Positions 8,175-15,488 of a stretch of DNA of 32,842 nucleotides are shown piece by piece. This stretch comes from Gemmatimonadota bacterium (GTDB taxonomy: Bacteria; Gemmatimonadota; Gemmatimonadetes; Gemmatimonadales; GWC2-71-9), in NCBI GenBank assembly GCA_025358055.1, contig JANYKV010000033.1, positions 1-32,842 of the forward strand, in the 5' to 3' direction. The position numbers and the translations under genes are program-made. Each line of letters begins with the position of its first letter. The stretch's first letter is position 1. The notes under the pieces were generated by a model, which ran no database searches, was not told where the DNA came from, and saw only the letters and a program-made list of their open reading frames with translations.

Positions 8175-8756
8175 TCAATAGTACCAGGAACCGTAGCCCA
8201 TGAGCCGGGCGCCGATCGCGGCAACCAAGACCCAGAGCACGACCGCAGCGAGGATCACGACGGCGGTATAGCCGAGGGCTCGATCTTCGGGTGCTTTCAT
8301 CAACGCGGGTAGCCCGATGAAAAGCAAGAAGGCGGAGTAGAGCCCGAGGATGCCGAGCACCCGTAATCCCGGGAGCAGCGAGAAAATCCCGGCCACCCAA
8401 GCCGCGGTGCTCGAGTACGCCGCGACCTTGAGGGCTTGGATCGGGTTCTTCTGGGCCCCGAAGGACGGAGCAAGACCGTCGATAATGAGCCCCAAAACGT
8501 ACACGCCGACAAGGGCGCCAACGTAGCGCACCACCGCACTCGAGATTCCGGTCGTAATGGGCACGCGGAACGTATTCCCCAAGATTCCATACCCGATCAG
8601 CGACGAGCCGATGAACCCAGCAACGGCTGGAATCGCCGCGAGCGGGATGACATACCCAGAGTAGAGGGAGGCTGGGGTCGCCGTTTCGGCGTCGATCGTG
8701 GTCCATTCCAGACGTGGGGTCAGGAGAATCCCTTTCACGCGGTCGACCAGGTTCAT
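8175..8756 (-). CDS. Yip1-domain membrane protein
   Basis: This 193-residue integral membrane protein starts with a short amphipathic N-terminus (Asp-Arg-Val-Lys-Gly-Ile-Leu-Leu-Thr-Pro, then Glu-Trp) that is typical of bacterial Yip1-domain proteins. About five to six hydrophobic helices follow, including one near 30-55, one around 75-95 with Gly-Ala-Leu-Val-Gly-Val-Tyr-Val-Leu-Gly-Leu-Ile-Ile, and the last near 165-185. The conserved Ala-Tyr-Ser-Ser-Thr-Ala-Ala-Trp-Val-Ala-Gly-Ile-Phe segment is present in the middle. A strong GGAGGAG precedes the ATG. Bacterial Yip1 proteins are of unclear function. It lies 66 bases downstream of the CocE-type hydrolase and may be read through from that operon. 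Confidence 0.85.
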   Translation of the reverse strand: MNLVDRVKGILLTPRLEWTTIDAETATPASLYSGYVIPLAAIPAVAGFIGSSLIGYGILGNTFRVPITTGISSAVVRYVGALVGVYVLGLIIDGLAPSFGAQKNPIQALKVAAYSSTAAWVAGIFSLLPGLRVLGILGLYSAFLLFIGLPALMKAPEDRALGYTAVVILAAVVLWVLVAAIGARLMGYGSWYY

Positions 8757-8822
8757 TTGCTCCTCCTCTTAAAGGCAGTAGGGCTGACATGCCACCGGCT
8801 TGGCACCCGAAGCCAATGTGGT

Positions 8823-10553
8823 TTACCGATGCGTCACCGGAAGTATGAGATGTGACGGGTGCTCTCGATCGTGATAGATGGATTGGTGGGCCACAACCGC
8901 CGTCGTGTCGCCGGCCACCGGATTGCCGGTATTGGGATTCGGCGCCACGGCTGGACTCGCGCTGCTGGAGAGATCGATCCGGAGACGATGGCCGGGCAGA
9001 AACGCATACCCGATATCGAACAATTCGATCCGAAACTTCTCTACTCTTCCCCGCGTGAGCAGTTCCTCTCGCTCGTACCCATTTCGAAAGCGCGCCCGGA
9101 TGACGCCGACGGTCTTCGCCCCAATCTTGAGCGCTCGCCCGTCCGGCAACACATCGCTGATTTTGGCCATGAAATCCGTGTCGCGTGCATCGCTCGCGGC
9201 AAACAAATCCAAGACCACCTTGCCGATCACTTCCACGGTGTCGCGGAGCGGACTTGTCGTGTAAACCAGCACGTCGTTGCGATTCTCCAAGTGGCGCTGG
9301 TCAACGCCATCCTCTTGGACCTCAGCGATTGGGATCGGCGAGCTCGGGTCATAGGTGTAGTGATCGGTGGGCTCGTCGGCCGGTTTGTTCCAACTCAGAA
9401 GACCGTCACCCGAGAACGTGTTCGCATGCCCGCCGCTGTGCAGGTATAGGTCCCGCGACTCGGCGTTGGCCGGTGGGTAATCGCTGAGATCACGCCACTG
9501 ATTCGTGCCCATGAGATAAATGCGAGCTCGCGGGGCGAGGTACGGTCCGGTCTCCTTTAGGCAGCTGTCGAACCACCGCAGGTCGTTCGTATTGGCGTCC
9601 AGCACCGATTCCGGAGAGAACTCCATCTCGCCCAATTTGAGCGGGCTCCCGCCGTAAATTGTGGCGACGTGCTGCCAGGGCCCGATGATGAGGTACTGTC
9701 GGTCCTTGGCGGGTGAATGTCCCCGCATGCCACGCCAATAGTGGAGCGCACCCGATTGATCGGCGTCGAACCATCCGGTCACCGTGAGAGCGGGCCGGTC
9801 GATGCGGGCGAAGTCCGAGTCGGTCAGCGTGATCCGCTTCCAGTGATCATCAAACGTTGGGTGCCGGAGCCAATCCTGGTACACAGGCATCGGTCGGCCC
9901 AACACCGAATCCATCGTGGCGAACGGGCGATGCCGGTAGATCGATTCCCAGTCGATGAGATCGGCGTTGCCGGTTTGCGCGACGTGTCCCGAGGTCAAGT
10001 TGGACCAGGTCATCGCAAAGCCCATCAAAAGTGCGCCACCGAGGTATGGCGCCTCGTCAAACCACCGTCCTGCGGCGGCCTTGGGAAGAAGGCAGCTCAA
10101 ATGCGGTGGGCGTTCGCGCGCGGCCAGCCATTGGACCGTGCCCGCGTACGATCCTCCCGCGGTTCCCACTCGGCCATTTGACCATGGTTGTTCTGCCAAC
10201 CACTCGATGGCGTCATAACCATCCTTGGCATCGGACTGGAGCCAGCTGAATTGACCGTCCGAGTCACCCCGGCCGCGGGTGTCTTGGGTGGCGAATACAT
10301 AGCCGCGACTAGCGTAGAAGTGCGCGAGGCGTGCTACGCCGTTGGTCGCCTTGATATAGGGTGTGCGAAGAAGGATGGTCGGGTAGCGGCCCGGTGTCAC
10401 GGGCATCCAAATGTCCGTGGACAGCGTGAGGCCATCACGCATCGGGACCCGAACATCGAAGCGTTGTGTCACGGTGCCCGTTTGCGCGCCAAGAGGAGGG
10501 ACCAACGCCGCCGTCAGGCATGTGATCACCCTCGCGGCGCGCAGACTCAACAC
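8823..10553 (-). CDS. Secreted CocE/NonD-family alpha/beta hydrolase (X-Pro dipeptidyl-peptidase-like)
   Basis: The 576-residue enzyme has the S15/CocE layout. An N-terminal alpha/beta-hydrolase core holds Arg-Gly-Arg-Gly-Asp-Ser-Asp-Gly (about 93-100) and the nucleophile elbow Gly-Gly-Ser135-Tyr-Ala-Gly. The catalytic Asp is probably in Gly-Trp-Phe-Asp and the His in Gly-Pro-Trp-Gln-His. A C-terminal jelly-roll domain follows, ending near Pro-Gly-His-Arg-Leu-Arg-Ile-Asp-Leu-Ser-Ser. Family members hydrolyse esters or amides, including cocaine, glutaryl-7-ACA and X-Pro peptides; the substrate here is not readable. GTG 10553 is chosen because it gives a clean signal peptide (to Gly-Ala-Gln, residue 24) and AGGGGTGGT lies upstream; it sits 2 bases after the cytochrome gene stop. 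The longer frame back to 10778 overlaps the cytochrome gene and is rejected. It is the third gene of the PQQ dehydrogenase operon. Confidence 0.87.
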   Translation of the reverse strand: MLSLRAARVITCLTAALVPPLGAQTGTVTQRFDVRVPMRDGLTLSTDIWMPVTPGRYPTILLRTPYIKATNGVARLAHFYASRGYVFATQDTRGRGDSDGQFSWLQSDAKDGYDAIEWLAEQPWSNGRVGTAGGSYAGTVQWLAARERPPHLSCLLPKAAAGRWFDEAPYLGGALLMGFAMTWSNLTSGHVAQTGNADLIDWESIYRHRPFATMDSVLGRPMPVYQDWLRHPTFDDHWKRITLTDSDFARIDRPALTVTGWFDADQSGALHYWRGMRGHSPAKDRQYLIIGPWQHVATIYGGSPLKLGEMEFSPESVLDANTNDLRWFDSCLKETGPYLAPRARIYLMGTNQWRDLSDYPPANAESRDLYLHSGGHANTFSGDGLLSWNKPADEPTDHYTYDPSSPIPIAEVQEDGVDQRHLENRNDVLVYTTSPLRDTVEVIGKVVLDLFAASDARDTDFMAKISDVLPDGRALKIGAKTVGVIRARFRNGYEREELLTRGRVEKFRIELFDIGYAFLPGHRLRIDLSSSASPAVAPNPNTGNPVAGDTTAVVAHQSIYHDREHPSHLILPVTHR

Positions 10554-10555
10554 AG

Positions 10556-11035
10556 CTACCACCCCTGGGTCGGAACCGCCTTGGGGACCGGAAGCGTCTT
10601 GATATAGGTCACAAGCTTCCAGACGAGCTCCGGAGCGAGGATGCCGCCGAATGCCGGCATGCCTTGGGACCGCCCGAAATAGATGGTGCGAAAGATTGCC
10701 GGGTCGGTGCCGCCAAATCTCCATCGGCCCGTGATGATGCTCGGGGCCCAGGAGCCCTCTCCACCATTGCTGTGACAACCATCGCAGTTCATCGAGGCGA
10801 AGAGTTGGCCGCCCGCTTGGGCCGATTTGGCGTCGCCGGCATAGGGATTGACCGGCGCGATGGTTACGGCGCGGGGCGCGATGCCACCGGCGAAGATCAC
10901 GTTGTCGTGGCTTTCTTGAGCTGGTTCTCCCGCCTTAGACGCGCTCCCCCCCCTCCCACATGCCCAGGCCGCGCCGAGAGCCAGGATAAGGAGAGCGATC
11001 CGCGGTCTCTGCGGCTCCGTGTGAGTTCCGAGCAT
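10556..11035 (-). CDS. c-type cytochrome lipoprotein, probable electron acceptor of the PQQ dehydrogenase
   Basis: This 159-residue mono-haem cytochrome c has Cys84-Asp-Gly-Cys87-His88 as the haem-binding site and Met126 in Gly-Met-Pro-Ala-Phe-Gly-Gly as the likely sixth ligand. The N-terminus is a lipoprotein signal ending Ala-Trp-Ala-Cys26, followed by a Gly/Ser-rich linker. ATG 11035 is preferred over GTG 11053 because the ribosome-binding site AGGAGGAG lies between them, inside the longer version. It sits 17 bases after the PQQ dehydrogenase, which has no haem domain of its own, so it should take the enzyme's electrons at the outer or inner membrane surface and hand them to the respiratory chain. 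Confidence 0.87.
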   Translation of the reverse strand: MLGTHTEPQRPRIALLILALGAAWACGRGGSASKAGEPAQESHDNVIFAGGIAPRAVTIAPVNPYAGDAKSAQAGGQLFASMNCDGCHSNGGEGSWAPSIITGRWRFGGTDPAIFRTIYFGRSQGMPAFGGILAPELVWKLVTYIKTLPVPKAVPTQGW

Positions 11036-11052
11036 GAGACTCCTCCTGCGCA

Positions 11053-12831
11053 CTAGAGCGCGAAGATCCAGACCATCCCACCCTGGCTCGTGTAGCGTCC
11101 CAGGTCCTTGATAAAATCGGCCGGATCCCGGATGTCGGCCGGGTCATCGGCGCGGACGTCGCCCGAAAGAAGGGCCCAGTCGCCCCCGATCCCGGCGTAT
11201 ATAGCCACGTATTGTTTGCCGTCCGGGCCTTTGAAAGTGATCGGCGCGGCGACAATGCCGGACCCCGCCTTGAACTTCCACAGCACCTTACCGGTCCTCG
11301 CATCCACCGCCTTCACCCACCCGTCCAGTGTGCCGTAGAACACGACGTCCCCGGCGGTGGTGAGTACCCCGCTCCACACCGGATATTTCTCTTTGATTTC
11401 CCAGACCTTCTTCCCCAGCGCGGCGTCCCACGCGATGAACGCGCCCAAGTGACCACCGGGGCCCGCCTGATATGGGCTGTTGATGCCGACATAGGGCGTG
11501 CCCCGGATCCGGCCCGTCTTCGCGGTCTGATAGTTCATGCAGACATTGAGACTCGCCGCGTAGAAGAGGCCGGTCCGCGGTGAATACGCTCCGGGTGACG
11601 CGGGGCTTTTCCCGCCTTCCAAACTCGGACAGATATAGGAGACATTTCCCTTCGAGACTCCAGTGATCTTGGTGGAATCGAGCACTGGCCTCCCGGTCTG
11701 GAGGTCAACCCGCTTGGCCCAGTTGAGATTCACAAAGGGCTCGGCAACGAGTAGCTCGCCATTCGTGCGGTCGATGGTATACGCGAAACCGTTCTTGTCG
11801 AAGTGCACTAGGACTTTGCGGCGTCGCCCTTTGATCATGAGGTCAGCGAGAATCATCTCCGCGTTGGAGTCGTAGTCCCAATTGTCGTGGGGAGTGAATT
11901 GGTAAGCCCACACGAGAGAGCCGTCACCCGGGTGGCGAGCCAGCACGCTGTTGGTCCACTTATTGTCGCCCGGCCGCTGCTCCGGATTGTACGGCCCTGG
12001 GTTCCCGACCCCGTAGTACACCAGATCCAAGTCCGGATCGTAGGACAGCCAGCCCCACACGGGCGCGCCCGCATGCTTCCAGGCGTCCTGGGGCCAACTC
12101 GTGAGCCCCAGGTCGGTGCCCCGGTCATAGAACGGCTTGAACACCCCGGGTTTCGCCAACATGTCGGCGTCCGACCCTTCGTTGTAGGCGGTCCAGACGA
12201 CTCGGCCCGTTTTCAGATCCAACGCCTTGGCCCAGCCGTGAATTCCGAACTCTCCTCCCGAGGGCCCCACGATCACTCGGTCCCGCACGATCAGTGGGGC
12301 CATCGGCGTCGTCTCGCCGTCGCTCAGATCGCCGATTTTCGTGTTCCACACCTCTTTGCCGGTCATCGCGTCCACCGCGACCGTATGACCATCGAGGAGA
12401 TTGTAGACGATCTTTCCATCGGCGAAAGCGGCTCCTCGATTGATCGCGTCACAGCAGGCGATGCCAAGGGCGTTGGCATCCACGGCCGGACGATACTTCC
12501 ATTTCAGCGGGTAGTCTTCTTTGGTCAGGTCGAAGGCATAGAGGACATTGGGATAGGGGGTCACCACATACATCGTGTTGTCGACGACGAGTGGTTGCCC
12601 TTCATGCCCGCGCAACACCCCGGTCGAGAAATTCCATACCATCCGGAGCTTGGACACGTTCGCGGTAGTGATCTGCGCGAGGCCACTGTAGCGGGTCGCC
12701 GCGTAGTCCTTGCCCGGCATGACCCACCGGCCGTCGTCTTGCGGTTTAGGCTTCGCTTCTTGGGCAGTGCCTGCTATGGCGCCACCAGCCGACAGGAAAA
12801 TTGCCAGCCCGGCAGCTCTCAGATCATGCAT
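11053..12831 (-). CDS. Periplasmic PQQ-dependent dehydrogenase (methanol/ethanol family), lanthanide-type metal site
   Basis: The 592-residue protein is an eight-bladed quinoprotein with a signal peptide (to about residue 23). Recognisable sites are the vicinal disulfide Cys126-Cys127, metal ligands Glu194 (Gly-Gly-Glu-Phe-Gly) and Asn277 (Gly-Val-Gly-Asn-Pro), and catalytic Asp319. Asp319 is in Asn-Trp-Asp-Tyr-Asp, so Asp321 lies two residues after it. That extra Asp distinguishes lanthanide-using XoxF and PedH enzymes from calcium MxaF, which has Ala there. Trp-docking repeats such as Thr-Gly-Lys-Val-Leu-Trp-Lys-Phe recur. The enzyme should oxidise a primary alcohol or similar substrate in the periplasm; the substrate is not evident. 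ATG 12831 fits the signal peptide; ATG 12861 in frame is the alternative. It heads an operon with the cytochrome and the CocE-type hydrolase. Confidence 0.9.
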   Translation of the reverse strand: MHDLRAAGLAIFLSAGGAIAGTAQEAKPKPQDDGRWVMPGKDYAATRYSGLAQITTANVSKLRMVWNFSTGVLRGHEGQPLVVDNTMYVVTPYPNVLYAFDLTKEDYPLKWKYRPAVDANALGIACCDAINRGAAFADGKIVYNLLDGHTVAVDAMTGKEVWNTKIGDLSDGETTPMAPLIVRDRVIVGPSGGEFGIHGWAKALDLKTGRVVWTAYNEGSDADMLAKPGVFKPFYDRGTDLGLTSWPQDAWKHAGAPVWGWLSYDPDLDLVYYGVGNPGPYNPEQRPGDNKWTNSVLARHPGDGSLVWAYQFTPHDNWDYDSNAEMILADLMIKGRRRKVLVHFDKNGFAYTIDRTNGELLVAEPFVNLNWAKRVDLQTGRPVLDSTKITGVSKGNVSYICPSLEGGKSPASPGAYSPRTGLFYAASLNVCMNYQTAKTGRIRGTPYVGINSPYQAGPGGHLGAFIAWDAALGKKVWEIKEKYPVWSGVLTTAGDVVFYGTLDGWVKAVDARTGKVLWKFKAGSGIVAAPITFKGPDGKQYVAIYAGIGGDWALLSGDVRADDPADIRDPADFIKDLGRYTSQGGMVWIFAL

Positions 12832-13017
12832 GGTCGATACCGCTTTCCTTGTATCCCACATGCTGGTTTTGAGGGAGAGAAGCAAAGAGAGATATGGAGG
12901 AGATTGGGGCTCGGCGCAAGGATGTAACAATGGTAGTAGCTTTGTCGGACCCAGTCATACCATGTACCGACCGAATGAACATCTTGAACCGCGCGCCATC
13001 CACTCTAGAGAGTATCC

Positions 13018-14628
13018 ATGCGATTTGTCTTCCAAACGTTTCTTGCGATCGCGTTGCCGACCGATGTCATGGTTGTCCAGGCCAAACCGCCCGAAGCCAA
13101 GGCCGAAGGCGAAATGATCGTTGGCGCCAGGTTCGGTGCGCCCACCGAAGCGGTTTTCAAGGGAGTACCGTACGCCGCGCCCCCGTTGGGTTCACTGCGC
13201 TGGCGGCCGCCGGAGCGCCACTCGCCTCGAAGTGGGACACAGTCGGCCCGAGACTTCGGGGCCGTGTGCGTGCAAACCGACCGGCTGACCCTGTGGAGCA
13301 AGAGCATCGCGCAGGCCTTCGGAACCGCCGACAAGGTCCCGGCCGAGCCGCTCACCGTCAGCGAAGACTGCCTGTACCTCAATATCTGGACGACGAGTTG
13401 GGGCGTGAAGAGCGCCGCGCAGCCCGTGATGGTTTGGATTCACGGGGGCTCGAATCTGAACGGAGCGGGTTCTTCCCCATTGTACGACGGTGCTGCCCTG
13501 GCGCGCCGAGGCGTCGTGGTCGTCACCATCAACTATCGGCTCGGCGTGTTCGGATTCATGGCCCATCCGGCTCTGACTGCGGAATCGCCCAATCATTCCT
13601 CCGGGAATTATGGGCTCCTCGACCAGATCGAGGCCCTTCGGTGGGTGCAACGAAACATCAAGGCCTTCGGCGGAGACCCGACACGTGTCACCGCGTTCGG
13701 CGAGTCCGCAGGCGCGATCGATATCATCGGATTGATGGCCTCACCCCTCAGCAAAGGGTTGTTCCATCGGGTCATCGCGGAAAGCGGGCCACCGATGGGG
13801 GCGGTGCAAACGCTCTCGGACGCTGAAGAAGCCGGGAAGCGTGTGTCGAAGGCGCTGGGAGCCGACGCCGGAGCCGATCCGCTTCGGGCCTTGCGGGACA
13901 GGCCGGCCGCCGAACTTCTGGCAACGGCCGATCGCCTATTGTTGGCGGGCCAGTATTCCAATGGGCCGATCATCGACGGCTGGGTGTTGACCGCTGTCCC
14001 GGGGAGGGTTTTTGATTCCGGCCGCGCGCTGCCGGTGCCCCTGCTTATTGGTAGCAACGCGCTGGAGATGACCTCCCTCCGGTTCTATATGCCACGGTTT
14101 GAGCGGACCGTGGAGGGCTATCAGGGGTGGCTGAAGCAGTTCGGCCCCGCGGCCGGGAAAATTGGTGAGCTCTACCCGGCCACCGGCCCGGCCGCGGTCG
14201 AGCCCGCTTCGCTTCGGTTGATGACCGACCTGACCTTCACCTGTCCTTCCCGGTTTGCTGCGCGCGCCGTGGCCAAGGCTGGGCATCCGGTCTATCTCTA
14301 TCAGTTCACGCGGGTGCTCCCCGGTGGGGAATCGATGGGGGCGTATCATGCCGCCGAGCTCGGGTACGTTTTCGGAACGAAGTTGGTCTGGTTGCCCCGC
14401 GAAAAAGTGGACGATGAACTCACCACGATCATGGGGCAGTACTGGACCCAGTTTGCCGCCACCGGCGACCCGAATCGATCCGGGCTTCCGACCTGGCCGG
14501 CATACTCCGTGACCCGGGACGAACACCAGGAACTGGGGTCACGGGTCATGAGTGGTACCGGGCTCAATCGCGAAGCCTGTGACGTGGTGGATCAGGGACT
14601 GCGGGCGCAATGGGGGAAGGAGCAATGA
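13018..14628 (+). CDS. Secreted type B carboxylesterase
   Basis: This 536-residue alpha/beta hydrolase has the classical carboxylesterase type B signatures: Phe-Lys-Gly-Val-Pro-Tyr-Ala near the start, Ser-Glu-Asp-Cys-Leu-Tyr-Leu-Asn, an oxyanion loop at His-Gly-Gly-Ser, and the nucleophile elbow Gly-Glu-Ser230-Ala-Gly. Glu350 (Ser-Asn-Ala-Leu-Glu) and His444 (Tyr-His-Ala-Ala-Glu-Leu) complete the likely triad. An N-terminal hydrophobic stretch of about 22 residues is a probable signal peptide, though it holds an Asp and is weaker than its neighbours'. The gene is divergent from the PQQ dehydrogenase operon across 186 bases, so the two may share regulation. It hydrolyses carboxylic esters; whether it supplies alcohol to the neighbouring dehydrogenase is speculation. 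Confidence 0.9.
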   Translation: MRFVFQTFLAIALPTDVMVVQAKPPEAKAEGEMIVGARFGAPTEAVFKGVPYAAPPLGSLRWRPPERHSPRSGTQSARDFGAVCVQTDRLTLWSKSIAQAFGTADKVPAEPLTVSEDCLYLNIWTTSWGVKSAAQPVMVWIHGGSNLNGAGSSPLYDGAALARRGVVVVTINYRLGVFGFMAHPALTAESPNHSSGNYGLLDQIEALRWVQRNIKAFGGDPTRVTAFGESAGAIDIIGLMASPLSKGLFHRVIAESGPPMGAVQTLSDAEEAGKRVSKALGADAGADPLRALRDRPAAELLATADRLLLAGQYSNGPIIDGWVLTAVPGRVFDSGRALPVPLLIGSNALEMTSLRFYMPRFERTVEGYQGWLKQFGPAAGKIGELYPATGPAAVEPASLRLMTDLTFTCPSRFAARAVAKAGHPVYLYQFTRVLPGGESMGAYHAAELGYVFGTKLVWLPREKVDDELTTIMGQYWTQFAATGDPNRSGLPTWPAYSVTRDEHQELGSRVMSGTGLNREACDVVDQGLRAQWGKEQ

Positions 14629-14674
14629 GGGGCGCGGGTCGCCCTCGTCGGTGAGTCGGTGAAGTGATCCGGCG

Positions 14675-15070
14675 TTACGACCAGGCGGGGAGTAGCTTGA
14701 CGTCGTACCCTTCAAAGGCGTGGTCGGCCGTCAGCAACAATAGGTCCTCTATTTGCGCCTGAGCAACGAGGAGCCGGTCGAAGGGATCCCGATGGATCGG
14801 GGGGAGCGTGGCCACGCGAAGCGCGTGCTGATGGAGAATGGGCATCGCTGTGACGCCAGTCCGAGCCAGGAGCGCCGGTACGCATTCAATCGGTGACGTG
14901 GGTAGGGTCAACTTGCCCAGCGCGGACTTGATGCTGATTTCCCATGCACTGGCGGCCGACAGATACAACTCGTTCGCGTACGACTCGACGATCCTTCGTC
15001 CAACCGAGCCTAGGCGTTCGGGAGCGGCCAGCATCCAAATCCAGCACTGGGTATCCACGAGAATCTTCAC
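14675..15070 (-). CDS. vapC: VapC-type PIN-domain ribonuclease toxin
   Basis: This 131-residue PIN domain has the four expected acidic positions: Asp6 (Leu-Val-Asp-Thr), Glu44 (Ala-Trp-Glu-Ile), Asp95 in Arg-Asp-Pro-Phe-Asp-Arg, and Asp116 (Thr-Ala-Asp). The Asp-Pro-Phe-Asp-Arg-Leu-Leu motif is typical of the COG3744 VapC branch. VapC toxins cut tRNA or rRNA with Mg2+ at the PIN site. The start is GTG at 15070, overlapping the antitoxin stop by four bases (GTGA), the usual antitoxin-first arrangement. It ends 46 bases from the convergent carboxylesterase. Confidence 0.9.
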   Translation of the reverse strand: MKILVDTQCWIWMLAAPERLGSVGRRIVESYANELYLSAASAWEISIKSALGKLTLPTSPIECVPALLARTGVTAMPILHQHALRVATLPPIHRDPFDRLLVAQAQIEDLLLLTADHAFEGYDVKLLPAWS

Positions 15071-15342
15071 CCTTCAAACTCACGAAGCCATTCGTCCGGG
15101 AGCGGTGCATCAAAGTCCTCGGCGATGGTGATCCGGCCCGCCTCGGTGCCGAGTCGGCGTGTTTGACCGGTGAGCAGTTGTGCTACGTTGGCCGGGGATG
15201 GCGAGCCGGCAGGTCGGGCGAGGAACTCAACGAGGGCCTCGCGAACGACCTGGGCTTTCGGGATGCCGCGCTGGCGGGCTTCGCGGTCGAGGGAGGCAAC
15301 GACCGCGCGGGGGAGGCGGAAGCTGTATTGTTCATCTTTCAT
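15067..15342 (-). CDS. vapB: VapB-type ribbon-helix-helix antitoxin
   Basis: The 91-residue protein opens with a ribbon-helix-helix DNA-binding unit: a short strand (Gln-Tyr-Ser-Phe-Arg-Leu-Pro), a helix with Leu-Asp-Arg-Glu-Ala, then Lys-Ala-Gln-Val-Val-Arg-Glu-Ala-Leu. An acidic C-terminal tail (Glu-Asp-Phe-Asp-Ala-Pro-Leu-Pro-Asp-Glu-Trp) would wrap the toxin. ATG 15342 places the strand at the N-terminus as in CopG/RHH proteins; an in-frame ATG at 15372 is possible and neither has a strong ribosome-binding site. Such antitoxins usually autorepress the pair from the upstream region, here shared with the divergent carboxypeptidase gene. Confidence 0.82.
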   Translation of the reverse strand: MKDEQYSFRLPRAVVASLDREARQRGIPKAQVVREALVEFLARPAGSPSPANVAQLLTGQTRRLGTEAGRITIAEDFDAPLPDEWLREFEG

Positions 15343-15488
15343 GCGATGCAATGCAAATGGGATTCGAGTCAAGCGCGCACGAATTCCTGTCGCCCACTCG
15401 CGCGGGTCGGCATCTTGACCCAGACCCGCCGCGGGTGCGAGAAATCGTTCCCCGACGCGTCCTTCTTTTCCTGGCTCCTGAGGTTGCT

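Noticed and set aside
8125..8790. 221-residue minus-strand open frame over the Yip1 gene
   Set aside because: It is a different frame of the same region. The Yip1 frame has the membrane helices and the strong ribosome-binding site.
8790..8805. 5-base hairpin TGCCA-CCGGCT-TGGCA after the CocE-type gene
   Set aside because: The stem is too short and no T-run follows on the minus strand, so it is not called as a terminator.
11887..12927. 346-residue plus-strand open frame
   Set aside because: It is antisense to the PQQ dehydrogenase, whose catalytic motifs are intact.
15180..15488. N-terminal extension of the M14 gene
   Set aside because: It runs antisense through vapB and precedes the signal peptide that starts at 15489, where a ribosome-binding site is present.
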